Source: Channallabes apus (taxonomy: Eukaryota; Chordata; Actinopteri; Siluriformes; Clariidae). Taken from it: a stretch of DNA of 64,000 bases. This document shows, piece after piece, positions 63,808 through 64,000 of the stretch; positions within the stretch are counted from its first letter, which is position 1; the number at the start of each line of letters is the position of its first letter. The notes below the pieces were generated by a model that worked only from the letters and a program-made list of their open reading frames with translations, did no database searches and was not told the DNA's origin. Position numbers and translations under genes: made by a program. The stretch spans positions 47,885,807 through 47,949,806 of the forward strand of contig CM060107.1 of NCBI GenBank assembly GCA_030522415.1, in the 5' to 3' direction.

Positions 63808-64000
63808 ACCACCCCGCACTCATCACCCTTTTTGTGTAAAAGCCCAGTTAAAATTCAATAGTCATGTTATGTCTGTTTTTCCCCTGATAGATTCCGGGGC
63901 GGCTGGGAACTTCATCTCTTCTACCCTCATTTCCTCGCTGCAAGCTCCCGTGTCAAAGCTTCCATATCCGATATCTATTAAAGCTCTAGATGGTCGAGAT

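Larger units (their letters stand above)
62701..64000 (+). mobile_element. sushi-type LTR element, 5' part, degenerate, cut by window edge
   Basis: 5' LTR 62701-63167 (TGTATAAC...CATGACA), homologous to the LTR of 2063-7607, followed by GA, a primer site and gag. A protease start (DSGAAGNFISS) is at about 63891. The rest of pol lies outside the window. Confidence 0.87.
63162..64000 (+). pseudogene. gag and start of pol of a sushi-type element (degenerate)
   Basis: Starts MTDGQTYPDAAG with the ATG in the last six LTR bases. A frameshift follows at about 63250, then an in-frame TAA at about 63385 where the intact element has GAA, and an internal deletion of roughly 120 codons near 63470. Recognisable parts are RYAGDPEGCRRF, NLAIQLDQHLRSQ and a CCHC knuckle (CFYCGGTDHRIRDC). 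A (CA)n tract at about 63763-63805 replaces the gag-protease linker. Not functional. Confidence 0.85.

Overview
The window is eukaryotic, most likely a ray-finned (teleost) fish. There are no operons. About three quarters of it is interspersed repeats of fish type: L2/CR1 LINEs with an esterase ORF, Rex1-like and RTE LINEs, Tf1/sushi-type chromovirus LTR elements, Harbinger and hAT DNA transposons and a tRNA-Gly-derived SINE. The only clearly intact cellular-type gene is a single-exon carbohydrate sulfotransferase (21069-22133, +). Four broken relatives lie nearby (13817-14641, 23786-23850, 38490-39096, 53087-53895), so the locus is a decayed local duplication cluster. The species cannot be named from the sequence alone.

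Layout. 1-10270: HARBI1-like relic, then an L2 LINE (-) split by a complete sushi-type LTR retrotransposon (2063-7607, -) with apparently identical 535-bp LTRs, a gctgt target duplication and one uninterrupted gag-pol frame. 10271-15480: duplicated spacer, a small Pro-rich repeat ORF and sulfotransferase copy A. 15690-17596: Rex1-like LINE fragment. 18317-20793: complete non-autonomous LTR element encoding a 599-aa Pro-rich repeat protein. 21069-23035: intact sulfotransferase. 23786-27004: sulfotransferase 5' stub, two-gene Harbinger relic and a duplicated block. 29526-35905: Rex1-like LINE (+) interrupted by a full-length RTE LINE (-). 36358-36598: tRNA-Gly SINE whose tail matches that RTE LINE. 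37000-40085: duplicate of 12415-15480 with sulfotransferase copy C. 41310-46495: sushi-type pol fragment (-) split by a nearly full-length Rex1-like LINE. 47303-51493: three solo LTRs of different families, one carrying a 1.33-kb hAT insertion. 51735-56300: L2-like LINE, sulfotransferase copy D and a second L2 LINE. 56734-57115: solo LTR. 58016-61749: second complete non-autonomous LTR element with 32 copies of a 31-bp repeat. 62701-64000: 5' LTR and degenerate gag of another sushi-type element, cut by the window edge.

Main result. Four LTR elements in the window (two sushi-type coding elements and two families lacking pol) share one design. The LTR ends in TGACA, followed by GA, then a 9-nt primer-binding site that differs in each element. 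In each case the site is exactly complementary to 9 nt inside that element's own LTR, lying 30-31 nt downstream of a TATA box, where transcription should start. This covariation is the signature of self-primed reverse transcription known from the Tf1/sushi group. It suggests that the two pol-less families are parasites of a sushi-type chromovirus. The pol-less LTRs also carry sequences matching the vertebrate CTCF consensus (perfect in one family), so they could have spread insulator sites.
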